From Maricaulis sp. (GTDB lineage: Bacteria; Pseudomonadota; Alphaproteobacteria; Caulobacterales; Maricaulaceae): 51,622 nt of DNA. The position numbers and the translations under genes are program-made. The stretch spans positions 49,409-101,030 of the forward strand of contig NZMJ01000015.1 of NCBI GenBank assembly GCA_002692855.1. The letters run 5' to 3'. This document shows positions 42,839-51,216 of this stretch, one piece after another (positions within the stretch are counted from its first letter, which is position 1; each line of letters opens with the position of its first letter). Under the pieces are notes generated by a model, which saw only the letters and a list, made by a program, of their open reading frames with translations, was not told the origin of the DNA and searched no databases.

Positions 42839-44275
42839 TCAGAAGGGCAATTCGGTGAAGTCCGGAAGTTCGACGGTGATCGTGTCCCCGACCGGCGATT
42901 GTCCGCGCATAAATCGCGCCATTGCCTCGCCCACTTCCGGCGATGTCATGAACAGGTTGTGCCCGGCATTCTCGACCGTGATGCGGGTGACACGCGTCAG
43001 CCCGGACACGGCTTCTATCTGCCCCTCGGGGTAGGTGCGCCCATCAAGCGTTCCGGTCAGCAACAGGGTGGGAATGTCGGACACCGGCGGCTGGCGGAAG
43101 TCCTCGCCCAGATCGAACCCGTCCCACACTCCGCGGATCTGCGGCATGGGTGCGTTAAGATACGGGCCCACCAGGCCGGTTGCCGCTTCGGCCTCGAATT
43201 GTTCGAGGCGCGCGTCAGAGATGCCGGACGCAAGGTCCATGGCCGTGGACATGCCCCACAATCCGATCGGCTCGCCGGGCGAATGCATGCGTTGCAAAAG
43301 CCCGGTCGCCAGCCTGTAGTCGCCCTGGTCCACGCTCGCGTAAAGGGCAAGCAGGATCGCCGCGCTGCCGGGGTCGGCGATCAGCATCGAGGCCGCTTCC
43401 TGCATCGTGCGACGCTGGAGAAGGAAGGGGGCGATCGATCCGTCCTCCAGCGGGATCTGCAACAGGACCGGTTCCGCCTCCAGACGGGACTGGACCCGGC
43501 GCATCAGGCCGGCGATGTCGGGATAGGCCGCAGCGGCGGCGGGCTGGGTGTTCACCGCGTCCTGGAGCCGGGCGAAATAGGCGTCGGTCCGCGAGGGCAG
43601 TTTGACGGTCTGGTCGAGCCCTTCGGCGCTGGCGAGAATGACGCGGTCAATCTCGCCCGGCATCTGACGCATCGCGGCCAGGGCCAGGTGCGTGCCGTAG
43701 GAAATCCCCCACAGCGAAACCCGGTCCGCGCCAAGGTGGCGCCGGAGGTCGGAGAGATCATGGGCGCTTTCGACCGTCGTATAGGCTTCGATGTCGACAC
43801 CCTGCCCGATCCAGACCGCGCGGCATTCCTCGGCGGCGGCGCGATAGGCGTCGGCGTACTCGTCATCCGTGATCGCTTCGGCATCAGGAATCGACACGCT
43901 CGATACGCAGCGCTCGATGTCGTTCGAGTCGCCCGTGCCGCGCTGGTCCAGGGCAATCACGTCGCCGAATTCGCGCATCGCCATGAAGAGGGGGAAACGG
44001 CGCCCGCGCGCGGTTCCGATTCCCGAACCGCCGGGGCCGCCGGACAAGTACACGATCGGCGATCCGGGATCAGAGCCGGTCGCCGGAAAGCGGACATAGG
44101 CCAGCGAGAGCATCCGGCTATCGGGGTCTTCGCGGCTTTCCGGGACGTCGAAACGTCCCTCATAGGCCACCACGCTCTCACCGCTCTGGGCGGTAAAGGT
44201 GATTTCGGTTTCCTGGGCGGCCGCGCAGGGTGCCAGCGCCAGCATTGCCAGACCGGCCATCAGTGTACGCATCAT
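42839..44275 (-). CDS. Secreted alpha/beta hydrolase, TAP-like
   Basis: A 478-residue hydrolase starting at ATG 44275, with GGAG upstream; an open frame runs 36 codons further up but lacks a signal. The signal peptide ends PCAAAQ. It has the oxyanion-side VYLSGGPGGSGIG, the ALDQRGTGDS motif and the nucleophile motif GISYG (LWGISYGTHL). The C-terminal TAP-like domain holds TLLLTGTLDGRTYPEGQ (acid) and ENAGHNLFM (histidine). The family includes tripeptidyl aminopeptidases and prolyl iminopeptidases. The periplasmic or extracellular substrate is unknown. It is divergent from the membrane LytTR gene. Confidence 0.88.
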   Translation of the reverse strand: MMRTLMAGLAMLALAPCAAAQETEITFTAQSGESVVAYEGRFDVPESREDPDSRMLSLAYVRFPATGSDPGSPIVYLSGGPGGSGIGTARGRRFPLFMAMREFGDVIALDQRGTGDSNDIERCVSSVSIPDAEAITDDEYADAYRAAAEECRAVWIGQGVDIEAYTTVESAHDLSDLRRHLGADRVSLWGISYGTHLALAAMRQMPGEIDRVILASAEGLDQTVKLPSRTDAYFARLQDAVNTQPAAAAAYPDIAGLMRRVQSRLEAEPVLLQIPLEDGSIAPFLLQRRTMQEAASMLIADPGSAAILLALYASVDQGDYRLATGLLQRMHSPGEPIGLWGMSTAMDLASGISDARLEQFEAEAATGLVGPYLNAPMPQIRGVWDGFDLGEDFRQPPVSDIPTLLLTGTLDGRTYPEGQIEAVSGLTRVTRITVENAGHNLFMTSPEVGEAMARFMRGQSPVGDTITVELPDFTELPF

Positions 44276-44411
44276 GGGGAGGCTCCTTCCTCTTCGATAT
44301 CGCCCGCACTTCAGCTGGCAGGTCCGGCTTGCACAGCCTGTAATCGGTGAATGGCGGCTTTTGACCGCTGGACGGCGGGACACAGGCGGCGAGCGGCGCT
44401 AGATTTTCGTC

Positions 44412-45932
44412 ATGCGGCTTGTCCTTCTCCTCGTGCTCATCGCGCTTCATTCACCGTCTGCGTTCGGCCAGTCGGCCGACCACCTGCAGACCGTACGCGT
44501 GTGCCCGGTCGAGGCCGGTGAGACGGCTCCGCCGGATTTCGCAGGCGAGCGCTGCGAACTGACCCGTCTGGACCTGGTTGATCCGCAAGGCACGGCGCTT
44601 TGGGTCGAACTCAACCTGTCCGTGGCGTACGAGATGATCGCGTCCGGCAATCCGCTTGGGCTTTACCTGTCGGGGAAGATGACGGCGGCGGCCTGGGTGA
44701 ACGGGACCCGGATCGGATCGAATGGCCAGCCCGGTGTAACCCGGGCCGAGGAGCGCCCGGGCAATATCGACGCCGTCCTCTTCCTGCCGCGCGAAAGCGT
44801 TACGGCAGGTGACAACAGGCTCGTGCTCCAGATGTCCGCGCATCGCGGCCTGGTGCAGCTAAGGAACCCGGTGCAGTGGATCGCCGTCGCGCCTTTCGGC
44901 GACCCGACACGATTCCTGCTGTCTGCCTACTGGCCCGCCCTGATCACGCTCGGCATCTTCATCATCGGATTTGCGAGCTTCGGCATTCTGGCGCTTCGCA
45001 ACGAGGATCGCCCGGCTTCGGCCCTTCTTGCATTGATGAGCCTGCTGGCTGCGGTCCAGCTTGTTACCGAGACCCTGCGCGGCATCTGGTCCTACCCCTA
45101 TCACTGGCAGGACTGGCGCCTCATCGGCCTTGTCGCCCTCGCCGGTTTGTTCGGCACGGCGCTCAGCGCATTGATGGCGCTCAAGGCCGCGCGGCTGCGC
45201 CCCGCCCTGCAAGCCGGATATGTCGCCGGCGTCGGCGCCTTGACAGCACTCGCGGTCATCTCGGCCAGCGCTTTCGATTTCAAGACCGCGCTGGCCATCC
45301 TTGTCCCGGCTGCTGCGGGCATGGTGCTGGCGGGCTACGGGATCTGGCAACGCCACCGCCCCTCTCCGTTCTGGCTTGCCGCGCTGGCGGCCTTCCTCAT
45401 TGCCTTCCGGCTGTCCGAGGGATGGTTCCTCGACCGCTATTTCTTCTTCCTCATCGCGGCTTTCCTGTGCGTCCTGTTCGTGATCCAGGCAGTATCCTAC
45501 GCACGGGAACGCCGCATTCGCCGCAGCGAGGAATCGCGGGCCCGGAAACTGGAAGCCGCGCTCGACCTGGCGCGGGAACGCGCCGCGCCCAGCGACATTG
45601 CGATCACGGCGCCCGGCCGGATGGAGAAGCTGTCCACAGCGCGGATCACGCACCTCAAGGGCGCCGGGGATTATGTCGAGATCCAGACCGATGACGCGCG
45701 GACGCTGCTGCACAGCGGCAGCCTGGCCGCGCTGGAAGACGCCCTGCCGGCCACCTTCCTGAGGGTTCACCGCTCCTACATCGTCAATACGGCTTTCGTG
45801 GAGGCGCTGGAGCGCGAGGCGACCGGGACCGGACTATTGTCCCTGACCAATGGCGTCGAAATCCCGGTCAGTCGCCGGATCCTCCCTGTGGTGCGGTTGG
45901 CGCTGGCGGGGAATGCCCGCGCTGCGCCGTAA
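44412..45932 (+). CDS. Membrane-anchored LytTR transcriptional regulator
   Basis: A 506-residue one-protein sensor. It has a signal peptide (about residues 1-20), then a periplasmic beta-rich domain of about 140 residues (CPVEAGETAPPDFAGERCELTRLDLVDPQGTALWVELNLS), as in 7TMR-DISM proteins. About seven hydrophobic segments follow (about 175-365), then a basic coiled-coil linker (YARERRIRRSEESRARKLEAALDLARE) and a C-terminal LytTR DNA-binding domain (about 400-500: ITHLKGAGDYVEIQTDDARTLLHSGSLAALEDALPATFLRVHRSYIVN). It has no kinase or receiver domain. Sensing across the membrane is therefore likely direct. It probably regulates itself or the divergent hydrolase. Confidence 0.88.
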   Translation: MRLVLLLVLIALHSPSAFGQSADHLQTVRVCPVEAGETAPPDFAGERCELTRLDLVDPQGTALWVELNLSVAYEMIASGNPLGLYLSGKMTAAAWVNGTRIGSNGQPGVTRAEERPGNIDAVLFLPRESVTAGDNRLVLQMSAHRGLVQLRNPVQWIAVAPFGDPTRFLLSAYWPALITLGIFIIGFASFGILALRNEDRPASALLALMSLLAAVQLVTETLRGIWSYPYHWQDWRLIGLVALAGLFGTALSALMALKAARLRPALQAGYVAGVGALTALAVISASAFDFKTALAILVPAAAGMVLAGYGIWQRHRPSPFWLAALAAFLIAFRLSEGWFLDRYFFFLIAAFLCVLFVIQAVSYARERRIRRSEESRARKLEAALDLARERAAPSDIAITAPGRMEKLSTARITHLKGAGDYVEIQTDDARTLLHSGSLAALEDALPATFLRVHRSYIVNTAFVEALEREATGTGLLSLTNGVEIPVSRRILPVVRLALAGNARAAP

Positions 45933-45943
45933 CCGGCGCGCGC

Positions 45944-46150
45944 TTACCAGTGGGGTGGTTTCTCGCTGGCCGGTGCAGGCGCAGCCTCTTCCAGCGCTCC
46001 GATGCGGTCCCGCGAATGTTCCAGCGCCTTTGTCAGGCGATCGATCTCGCGCTGCTGGCGCGCGATCACGTCGCTGAGATCATCGAGTTCGCGTTGCTGC
46101 TGGGCGATGTGTGTTTCGAGGGCGTCGAGACGAGAAAGATCGACAGTCAT
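45944..46150 (-). CDS. slyX: SlyX-family protein
   Basis: A 68-residue coiled-coil protein, starting at ATG 46150 with GGAG upstream: LSRLDALETHIAQQQRELDDLSDVIARQQREIDRLTKALEHSRDRI, ending with the conserved EKPPHW (PPHY/PPHW) motif. The family is widespread and its function is unknown; in E. coli it lies near slyD. It converges with the LytTR gene, 11 bases from its stop. Confidence 0.92.
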   Translation of the reverse strand: MTVDLSRLDALETHIAQQQRELDDLSDVIARQQREIDRLTKALEHSRDRIGALEEAAPAPASEKPPHW

Positions 46151-46249
46151 CAGGCAACTCCTTCGAAATCCGGGTTTTGTTACTACGCGGTGGTCCCGCA
46201 CGGTTCGCGCGAAAGCGCGGCTGGCGGGCCGTCACCACGGCCCTTCATA

Positions 46250-46450
46250 TCAGGATGACTTGGGTGTTTTTCCAGACCTGGCACGGCGTTCCCGTTCAAG
46301 ACGTGCGTCGCGGAGCCCGCGGGTCAGGGCGCGGCGGTGTTCAGCCTCGTCCAGCAGGATCTGCTTGACCGCATCATCGGTCGCCTCGGCGCGCGACTTG
46401 GGCGCACCGAGCATGGCCTTGAACGCGTCCTGTCGGGTGTCGTGCGTCAT
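46250..46450 (-). CDS. Small charged protein, unknown
   Basis: A 66-residue helical protein starting at ATG 46450 with GGAAGG upstream: TRQDAFKAMLGAPKSRAEATDDAVKQILLDEAEHRRALTRGLRDARLERERR, with no hydrophobic segment. It is rich in alternating acidic and basic residues and probably forms a long helix. It lies downstream of the cold-shock gene terminator, so it needs its own promoter or read-through. I do not recognise the family. Confidence 0.55.
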   Translation of the reverse strand: MTHDTRQDAFKAMLGAPKSRAEATDDAVKQILLDEAEHRRALTRGLRDARLERERRARSGKTPKSS

Positions 46451-46481
46451 GCTTTGGCCTTCCCGGGCTATGTCTGGCACG

Positions 46482-46511
46482 AAAAAAGGCCGGGCAAATG
46501 CCCGGCCTTTT
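46482..46511 (-). terminator. Rho-independent terminator of the cold-shock gene
   Basis: A 13-bp stem (46484-46496 with 46499-46511) including four A-T pairs at its base is followed on the minus strand by a T run (46482-46487 read in reverse). It lies 49 bases past the csp stop. The stem is nearly symmetric and also has a short T run on the plus strand, so it may work in both directions. Confidence 0.9.
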
Positions 46512-46560
46512 CGCGTCTGATCGGCGCAGCAATGTATCGCGCGCCGGAAACAGGTTGGTC

Positions 46561-46770
46561 TTAGACCGCCTGCAGGTTGTCAGCAGCGTTCTTGCCCGAA
46601 CGCTTGTCCTTGACGACGTCGAAGGAGATCTTCTGACCTTCTTCGAGCGAAGCCATGCCGGCGCGCTCAACAGCGGTCGCGTGCACGAAGACGTCGGTCG
46701 AACCGTCGTCCGGTTGGATGAAGCCGAAACCCTTGGTGGTGTTGAAGAATTTAACGGTACCAGTAGCCAT
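46561..46770 (-). CDS. Cold-shock-family RNA chaperone
   Basis: A 69-residue CspA-type cold-shock domain: [53 protein letters not shown]1 (KGFGFI) and RNP2 (DVFVH) are intact. These proteins bind single-stranded RNA and DNA and melt structures. AAGGA lies 8 bases before the ATG. The upstream 5' region contains a short GC hairpin (about 46811-46826), but I cannot show a cold-shock thermosensor. A terminator follows. Confidence 0.95.
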   Translation of the reverse strand: MATGTVKFFNTTKGFGFIQPDDGSTDVFVHATAVERAGMASLEEGQKISFDVVKDKRSGKNAADNLQAV

Positions 46771-47002
46771 GACGATTTCCTTTCAATCAGTCACGTAGTG
46801 ATCAGGTCCGGTCCGGCCGTTTGCCGGTGGATCCTTTGTGTCGATTTTGAAGGAATTCAGTCAGGAGCGCGTTGGCACGCCAGAATCATTCGGCAAACAA
46901 GATCGTGAGGCGGTCTCTACCCCCGAACTGTGGCGGAAACAAGGGTGGTTTATGTTGCGCCGGGGTTTCGCAAGCATTTGGTCAATCCCGGCGACTCGCC
47001 CA
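46771..47002. other. Intergenic region upstream of the cold-shock gene
   Basis: This 232-base stretch holds the leader and presumably the promoter of the csp gene (minus strand), plus the end of the lower-GC patch downstream of the secreted protein gene. A short hairpin with CCGGC/GCCGG arms lies near 46811-46828. I see no supported gene; the small plus-strand open frame starting near 46838 has no homology I recognise and no good ribosome binding site. Confidence 0.5.
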
Positions 47003-47440
47003 TCACTCAGGAACTCGCTGAAAGGTTGTGAGTTCAGATATGACGGTCATTAGCGCCTGACCGGGACGGTAGATCCCCACCTCGCCGTAAGGCTGTGAAC
47101 AATCATTTTCCAGCTCATCCAGATCAATCTCCCCCAGATCGGAATAGGACCCGTCGTCTGCCAGGAGGTAGAGGTTATAGGTCTCCTCAATCAAGTACGG
47201 ATCCAGGTCATCGGGATCCTCCTGTACGAACGTCACATAAAGGGTCCATTCACCGTGCGGCGCGATCTGGTTATTCGCGGGCACTTCAACTGGATGATAG
47301 TTCAGAATGACGTAGGTATTATCGCTCGAATTCCGGTAATTGATTTCGCATTCCTGCTGGATCGAATCGGCGTGCGCCTGAAGCGGGACGCACCCAAAGG
47401 CCAGCACCAGCGCGCCGGACATCAAAAGATACGATTTCAT
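47003..47440 (-). CDS. Secreted acidic protein, unknown
   Basis: A 145-residue protein with a signal peptide (about 1-24, ending AHA), starting at an ATG with GGGAG upstream. The mature part has two cysteines (CEINYRNSSDN, ENDCSQPYGEVG) and reads as a small acidic beta protein (YVILNYHPVEVPANNQIAPHGEWTLYVTF, DDLDPYLIEETYNLYLLADDGSYSDLGEIDLDELE). I know no family for it. GC content is lower than the surroundings (30 of 60 bases in 47101-47160), which hints at recent acquisition or weak selection. Confidence 0.65.
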   Translation of the reverse strand: MKSYLLMSGALVLAFGCVPLQAHADSIQQECEINYRNSSDNTYVILNYHPVEVPANNQIAPHGEWTLYVTFVQEDPDDLDPYLIEETYNLYLLADDGSYSDLGEIDLDELENDCSQPYGEVGIYRPGQALMTVISELTTFQRVPE

Positions 47441-47611
47441 GGAATGAACTCCCGTTCAGGACGTGTTCGCCGTCAGGGAGATACCCCGCGACGCCGTCAT
47501 CCGCGCAGGCTTGCACCTTTTGGCGACGATGTCGCGCAAATAGCGCGTGTCCATGCCTCATCGGGGTCGCGTTAACTTTGGGCATCAAATAAAGATTAGA
47601 ATTAGAATCCC

Positions 47612-49186
47612 CTACTCCCACTCGATCGTACCGGGGGGTTTCGACGTCACGTCATAGACGACGCGGTTGACGCCGCGGACCTCGTTGATGATGCGCGTGG
47701 CGGTGCGCCCCAGGAAGTCATGGTCGAACGGGTAGTAGTCCGCCGTCATGCCGTCGACCGACGTGACGGCGCGCAGGCCGAGCACGGCGTCGTAAGTGCG
47801 TTCATCGCCCATCACGCCGACGGTGCGCACCGGCAGCAGGACCGCGAAGGCCTGCCAGATCTTGTCATAGAGGCCCGCCTTGCGGATCTCCTCGATGTAG
47901 ATGGCGTCGGCCTTCCTGAGGATGTCGGCCTTTTCCTTCGAGACAGCGCCCGGAATACGGATGGCGAGACCCGGCCCCGGGAAGGGGTGGCGGCCGACAA
48001 AGGCGTCGGGCAGGCCAAGCTCACGCCCGAGCGCCCTCACCTCGTCCTTGAACAGCTCGCGCAGCGGCTCGACCAGCTTCATGTTCATCCGCGCCGGCAG
48101 GCCGCCGACATTGTGGTGGCTCTTGATCGTCACCGACGGACCGCCATCGAAACTCACGCTCTCGATCACGTCGGGATAGAGCGTGCCCTGGGCCAGGAAG
48201 TCGGCGCCGCCGGCCTCCTTGGCGTGCTTCTCGAACACGTCGATGAAGAGCTTGCCGATGGTCTTGCGCTTGGTTTCCGGGTCATTGATGCCGTCGAGCG
48301 CGCCCAGGAAAAGCTCACCTTCATCAGCGTGTACCAACGGAATGTTAAAGCTGTCCCTGAACAGGGTGACCACTTCGTGCGCCTCGTTCATGCGCATCAG
48401 GCCGGTGTCCACGAATACACAGACCAGCTGGTCGCCAATCGCCTCGTGGATCAGCACCGCAGCGACGGCGGAATCGACACCGCCGGACAGGCCGCAGATC
48501 ACCTTGCCCGATCCCACCTGCTCGCGGATCTTGGCGATTGCCTCGTCCTTGAAGGCCGCCATCGTCCAGTCGCCTTTGAGGCCGGCAATGCGGTGGGTGA
48601 AATTCTTCAGAAGTTCCGATCCGCGCGGCGTGTTCGTCACTTCCGGGTGGAATTGCACGGCGTAGAAGCGCTTCTCCTCGTTCGCGATAGCGGCGAAGGG
48701 CGCGCTGTTCGTCTTGGCGATGACGTGGAAACCCTCGGGCAGCGCCGTGACGCGGTCGCCATGGCTCATCCACACTCGTTCCTCGTGGCCGATTGTGCCC
48801 AGGCCTTCAAACAGCGGGCTATCGGCGACGAAGGTGATGTCGGCGCGGCCGAATTCGCGCTCGTCGCTGGCCTCGACCTTGCCGCCCAGCTGGGCGCACA
48901 TCGTCTGTTCGCCATAGCAGATGCCGAGGACCGGAACTCCGAGGTCAAACACCACGCCATCGGCGCGCGGGGAATTGTCCCAGTGCGTCGAATGCGGCGA
49001 GCCCGACAGGATCACCGCCTGGGGGTCATAAGCCCGGATGAAGGCTTCGTCCGCGCGGTTGAACGGGTGGACTTCGCAATACACCCCGCTCTCGCGAAGG
49101 CGGCGCGCAATCAGCTGTGTCACCTGACTGCCGAAGTCGATGACAAGGACTTTTTCGTGGGATTCGGAAGCGTTGATCTCGGTCAT
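47612..49186 (-). CDS. guaA: GMP synthase (glutamine-hydrolysing)
   Basis: GuaA aminates XMP to GMP. The N-terminal class-I glutaminase has [20 protein letters not shown] and the nucleophile cysteine in [12 protein letters not shown]. The ATP pyrophosphatase domain has the PP-loop [18 protein letters not shown]. The C-terminal dimerisation domain has [15 protein letters not shown] and ends KPPGTIEWE. From the ATG at 49186 it is 524 residues long; an ATG three codons upstream is equally possible. It lies downstream of guaB, MAPEG and rsmB on the same strand, separated from rsmB by repeats. Confidence 0.97.
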   Translation of the reverse strand: MTEINASESHEKVLVIDFGSQVTQLIARRLRESGVYCEVHPFNRADEAFIRAYDPQAVILSGSPHSTHWDNSPRADGVVFDLGVPVLGICYGEQTMCAQLGGKVEASDEREFGRADITFVADSPLFEGLGTIGHEERVWMSHGDRVTALPEGFHVIAKTNSAPFAAIANEEKRFYAVQFHPEVTNTPRGSELLKNFTHRIAGLKGDWTMAAFKDEAIAKIREQVGSGKVICGLSGGVDSAVAAVLIHEAIGDQLVCVFVDTGLMRMNEAHEVVTLFRDSFNIPLVHADEGELFLGALDGINDPETKRKTIGKLFIDVFEKHAKEAGGADFLAQGTLYPDVIESVSFDGGPSVTIKSHHNVGGLPARMNMKLVEPLRELFKDEVRALGRELGLPDAFVGRHPFPGPGLAIRIPGAVSKEKADILRKADAIYIEEIRKAGLYDKIWQAFAVLLPVRTVGVMGDERTYDAVLGLRAVTSVDGMTADYYPFDHDFLGRTATRIINEVRGVNRVVYDVTSKPPGTIEWE

Positions 49187-49248
49187 GCCGCCCAATATCG
49201 CGAGTCAGCGCGAAAGGCGAGTCGGGGGTGCTCCTGATCCCCTACGAC

Positions 49249-49314
49249 GTCACTCCCGCGTAGGCGGGAGTCCAGCATTGCCGGCGTTCTGGATTCCCGC
49301 CTTCGCGGGAATGA
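49249..49314 (+). repeat. Two-arm palindromic repeat, copy 2
   Basis: Arms 49251-49258/49263-49270 and 49292-49299/49304-49311 are separated by 21 bases, the same design as the copy at 5973-6033. The sequences of the arms are the same apart from loop changes. It lies between guaA and rsmB, where it may affect transcript ends. Confidence 0.85.
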
Positions 49315-49337
49315 CGGCTTTCCTCGCAAAACCTTCT

Positions 49338-49462
49338 GCCCCGGATTTATTCCGGGGCCTACCTTCGGTACGAACAAGCCGCTGACGGTAGGTCCCGGCA
49401 CAAGGCCGGGACGGAGTGTTTCCAGTTTCACCGTTGTTCTGGATTCCGGCATTCGCGGGAAT
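49338..49462 (+). repeat. Cluster of nested palindromes and a degenerate third repeat arm
   Basis: Three further inverted repeats follow copy 2. 49338-49346 pairs with 49350-49358; CCTACC at 49358-49363 pairs with GGTAGG at 49387-49392; 49393-49399 pairs with 49405-49411. A degenerate single arm like the right-hand arm of the two-arm repeat is at 49443-49462. There is no open frame of note. Together these fill most of the 284-base gap between guaA and rsmB, which looks like a landing zone for small intergenic repeats. Confidence 0.7.
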
Positions 49463-49470
49463 GATGCCGA

Positions 49471-50781
49471 CTATTTCCGCTCCATCACCGCGATGTAGAA
49501 GCCGTCCGTGTCGGAGCGGCGCGGGCTGAGGAGGATGGCGCCGGCGTCGTCCTCGCATTTGGCGAGCACGTCTTGCGCGCCCTCCGCGAGACCGCCGGAG
49601 GCTTTGAGCGCAGCCAGGGTCGAGACCTGCTCGAAGCCGCCATCGCGGGTAAGGAAGGCTTCGACCCTGTCCGAGTTCTCTTCCGGCAGGAAGGAGCAGG
49701 TGACATAGACCAGCCGCCCACCGGGCTTCACATAGGTGCTGGCGCGGTCGAGCACTTCGTCCTGCTGCTCGATGCGGCGGGCGAGCGCTTCGGGCTTCAG
49801 CCGCCACTTGGAATCGGGACGGCGTCGCCACGTTCCCGCGCCGGTGCACGGCGCATCGATGAAGACGACATCCATCTTGCCGACGAGGTCGGCCAGCGCC
49901 TCGCCTTCCGGCCCGTCCTTGACCTGGACATTGCGTGCGCCCGCCCGCTTCAGGCGCGGCCAGATGGCGCGCAGGCGGCGCCAGTCATGATCCCAGGCAT
50001 AGACCTGGCCGGTATTACCGGTCATCGCGGCCAGCTCGAGCGTCTTGCCGCCTGCCCCGGCACAAAAATCAAGGACTTGTGCGCCCGGATCGACCGCGGC
50101 GGCGAGGCCGGCGATCTGGCTGCCGGCGTCCTGCACCTCGACCCAGCCCTTGCCATAGGCCGGGATGGATTCGGCCGGCGCATTCTTGCCGCGCGGATCG
50201 GTCTGGGGGATGCGGATGGCGTCGGCGACAAGATGGCTCGCCACGGCCTGGGGGATTTTCGACTGGACGGCGTGCATCGCCTTGTCGGTCTCGGCTTTCA
50301 GCGCATTGACGCGCAGATCGACCGGCGCGCGGGCGGCCAGCGCCGCACCTTCGTCGGCGGCGTCCTTGCCGAACGCCCGGTCCATCGACTTGGCCAGCCA
50401 GTCCGGATAGTCACCGCGCACATGCGGTTTCGCGCCCGTCAGGTCGCGGGCAAACCCGGCCAGCTCGGCCTCGGTCGGCGGCTCGGGCGCGTGCTCGTCA
50501 CCGCCGAACAGGGCGGTCATTTCCTCGCCGGTCATGCCCCAGGCATGGACCATCGTACCCAGCACCAGCGCACGCGGCGTCTCGTCCTGCATCAGGTACG
50601 CCACAGACGCGCGGCGGCGCAGCGTGTCGAGCACGAGCCCGCCAATCCAGGCCCGGTCACCCGAACCGGCGAAGCGGTGCGCTGCACCCCATTCCTTGAC
50701 CGCCGTCTTGGCGGGGCGGTGATGGCTCTCGATCGAGTTCAGAATCTCGATCGCGGCGGCTATGCGTCCACCGTCGCGCAT
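49471..50781 (-). CDS. rsmB: RsmB-type 16S rRNA (cytosine-5) methyltransferase
   Basis: A 436-residue NOL1/NOP2/Sun-family RNA methyltransferase. The N-terminal NusB-like helical region (AAAIEILNSIESHHRPAKTAVKEW) precedes the SAM domain with motif I VLDFCAGAGGKTLELA. The two catalytic cysteines are in DAPCTGAGTWRRRPD (motif IV) and VYVTCSFLPEEN (motif VI). E. coli RsmB methylates C967 of 16S rRNA; the exact site in this organism is inferred. It abuts the MAPEG gene, whose TAG stop immediately precedes the ATG. Confidence 0.9.
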   Translation of the reverse strand: MRDGGRIAAAIEILNSIESHHRPAKTAVKEWGAAHRFAGSGDRAWIGGLVLDTLRRRASVAYLMQDETPRALVLGTMVHAWGMTGEEMTALFGGDEHAPEPPTEAELAGFARDLTGAKPHVRGDYPDWLAKSMDRAFGKDAADEGAALAARAPVDLRVNALKAETDKAMHAVQSKIPQAVASHLVADAIRIPQTDPRGKNAPAESIPAYGKGWVEVQDAGSQIAGLAAAVDPGAQVLDFCAGAGGKTLELAAMTGNTGQVYAWDHDWRRLRAIWPRLKRAGARNVQVKDGPEGEALADLVGKMDVVFIDAPCTGAGTWRRRPDSKWRLKPEALARRIEQQDEVLDRASTYVKPGGRLVYVTCSFLPEENSDRVEAFLTRDGGFEQVSTLAALKASGGLAEGAQDVLAKCEDDAGAILLSPRRSDTDGFYIAVMERK

Positions 50782-51215
50782 CTAGATCGCCGGGATGGTG
50801 AGGAGATGGACAAGGATCATCACCCACATGACGAGGACGATGAGCGCCCCCACCACGAAGGCGAGAAAGCGGTGCAGGATCACATTGGTCGTCGCGAAGA
50901 TGACCGCGTGAACCACCCGGAAGATCACGAACACCCAGGCCAGGATGGCGAAGACCGGACCGGCCGCGCCCACGTGCAGCGCCAGCAGCGCAGCGACGAA
51001 GAACAGCGACGGCACCTGGAACTGGTTGTTGACGCAGTCTGACAGCTGAATCAGCTTTTGCGGGAAGATCAGCGCACCGTCCGGACCCCGCTTGGCCCTG
51101 CCCTTCGAGGCGGCGCGGAAGCGGCCGATCCCCAGCGCAAACAACAGCGAGATGACCAGCGCGGCCTGCGCGATCATCGCATAAAACAGGGTCACATGGG
51201 CGGCAGGAAAAACCA

Positions 51216-51216
<1 letters not shown>
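50782..51216 (-). CDS. MAPEG-family membrane protein
   Basis: A 144-residue protein with four hydrophobic segments. The MAPEG pattern is clear: YAMIAQAALVISLLFALGIGRFRAASKG, then the loop LIQLSDCVNNQFQVPSLFFVAALLALHV, then WVFVIFRVVHAVIFATTNVILHRFLAFV. Family members include glutathione-dependent membrane enzymes; bacterial ones are mostly uncharacterised. The start overlaps the guaB stop by one base (TGATG). A role in nucleotide synthesis is not expected; the location is probably transcriptional convenience. Confidence 0.9.

Noticed and set aside
42899..44350. Plus-strand open frame opposite the alpha/beta hydrolase
   Set aside because: The hydrolase strand shows the catalytic triad and a signal peptide; the opposite frame shows nothing.
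44360..44411. A sigma-70 promoter directly before the LytTR gene
   Set aside because: A TAGATT-like box lies close to the ATG, but the only TTGACC-like box is about 33 bases away from it, which is too far for a normal promoter.
46838..47053. Plus-strand small open frame in the cold-shock upstream region
   Set aside because: No good ribosome binding site, no recognisable features, and it overlaps the secreted protein gene.
47720..49237. Plus-strand open frame opposite guaA
   Set aside because: Antisense to a complete GuaA with all catalytic motifs; no independent support.
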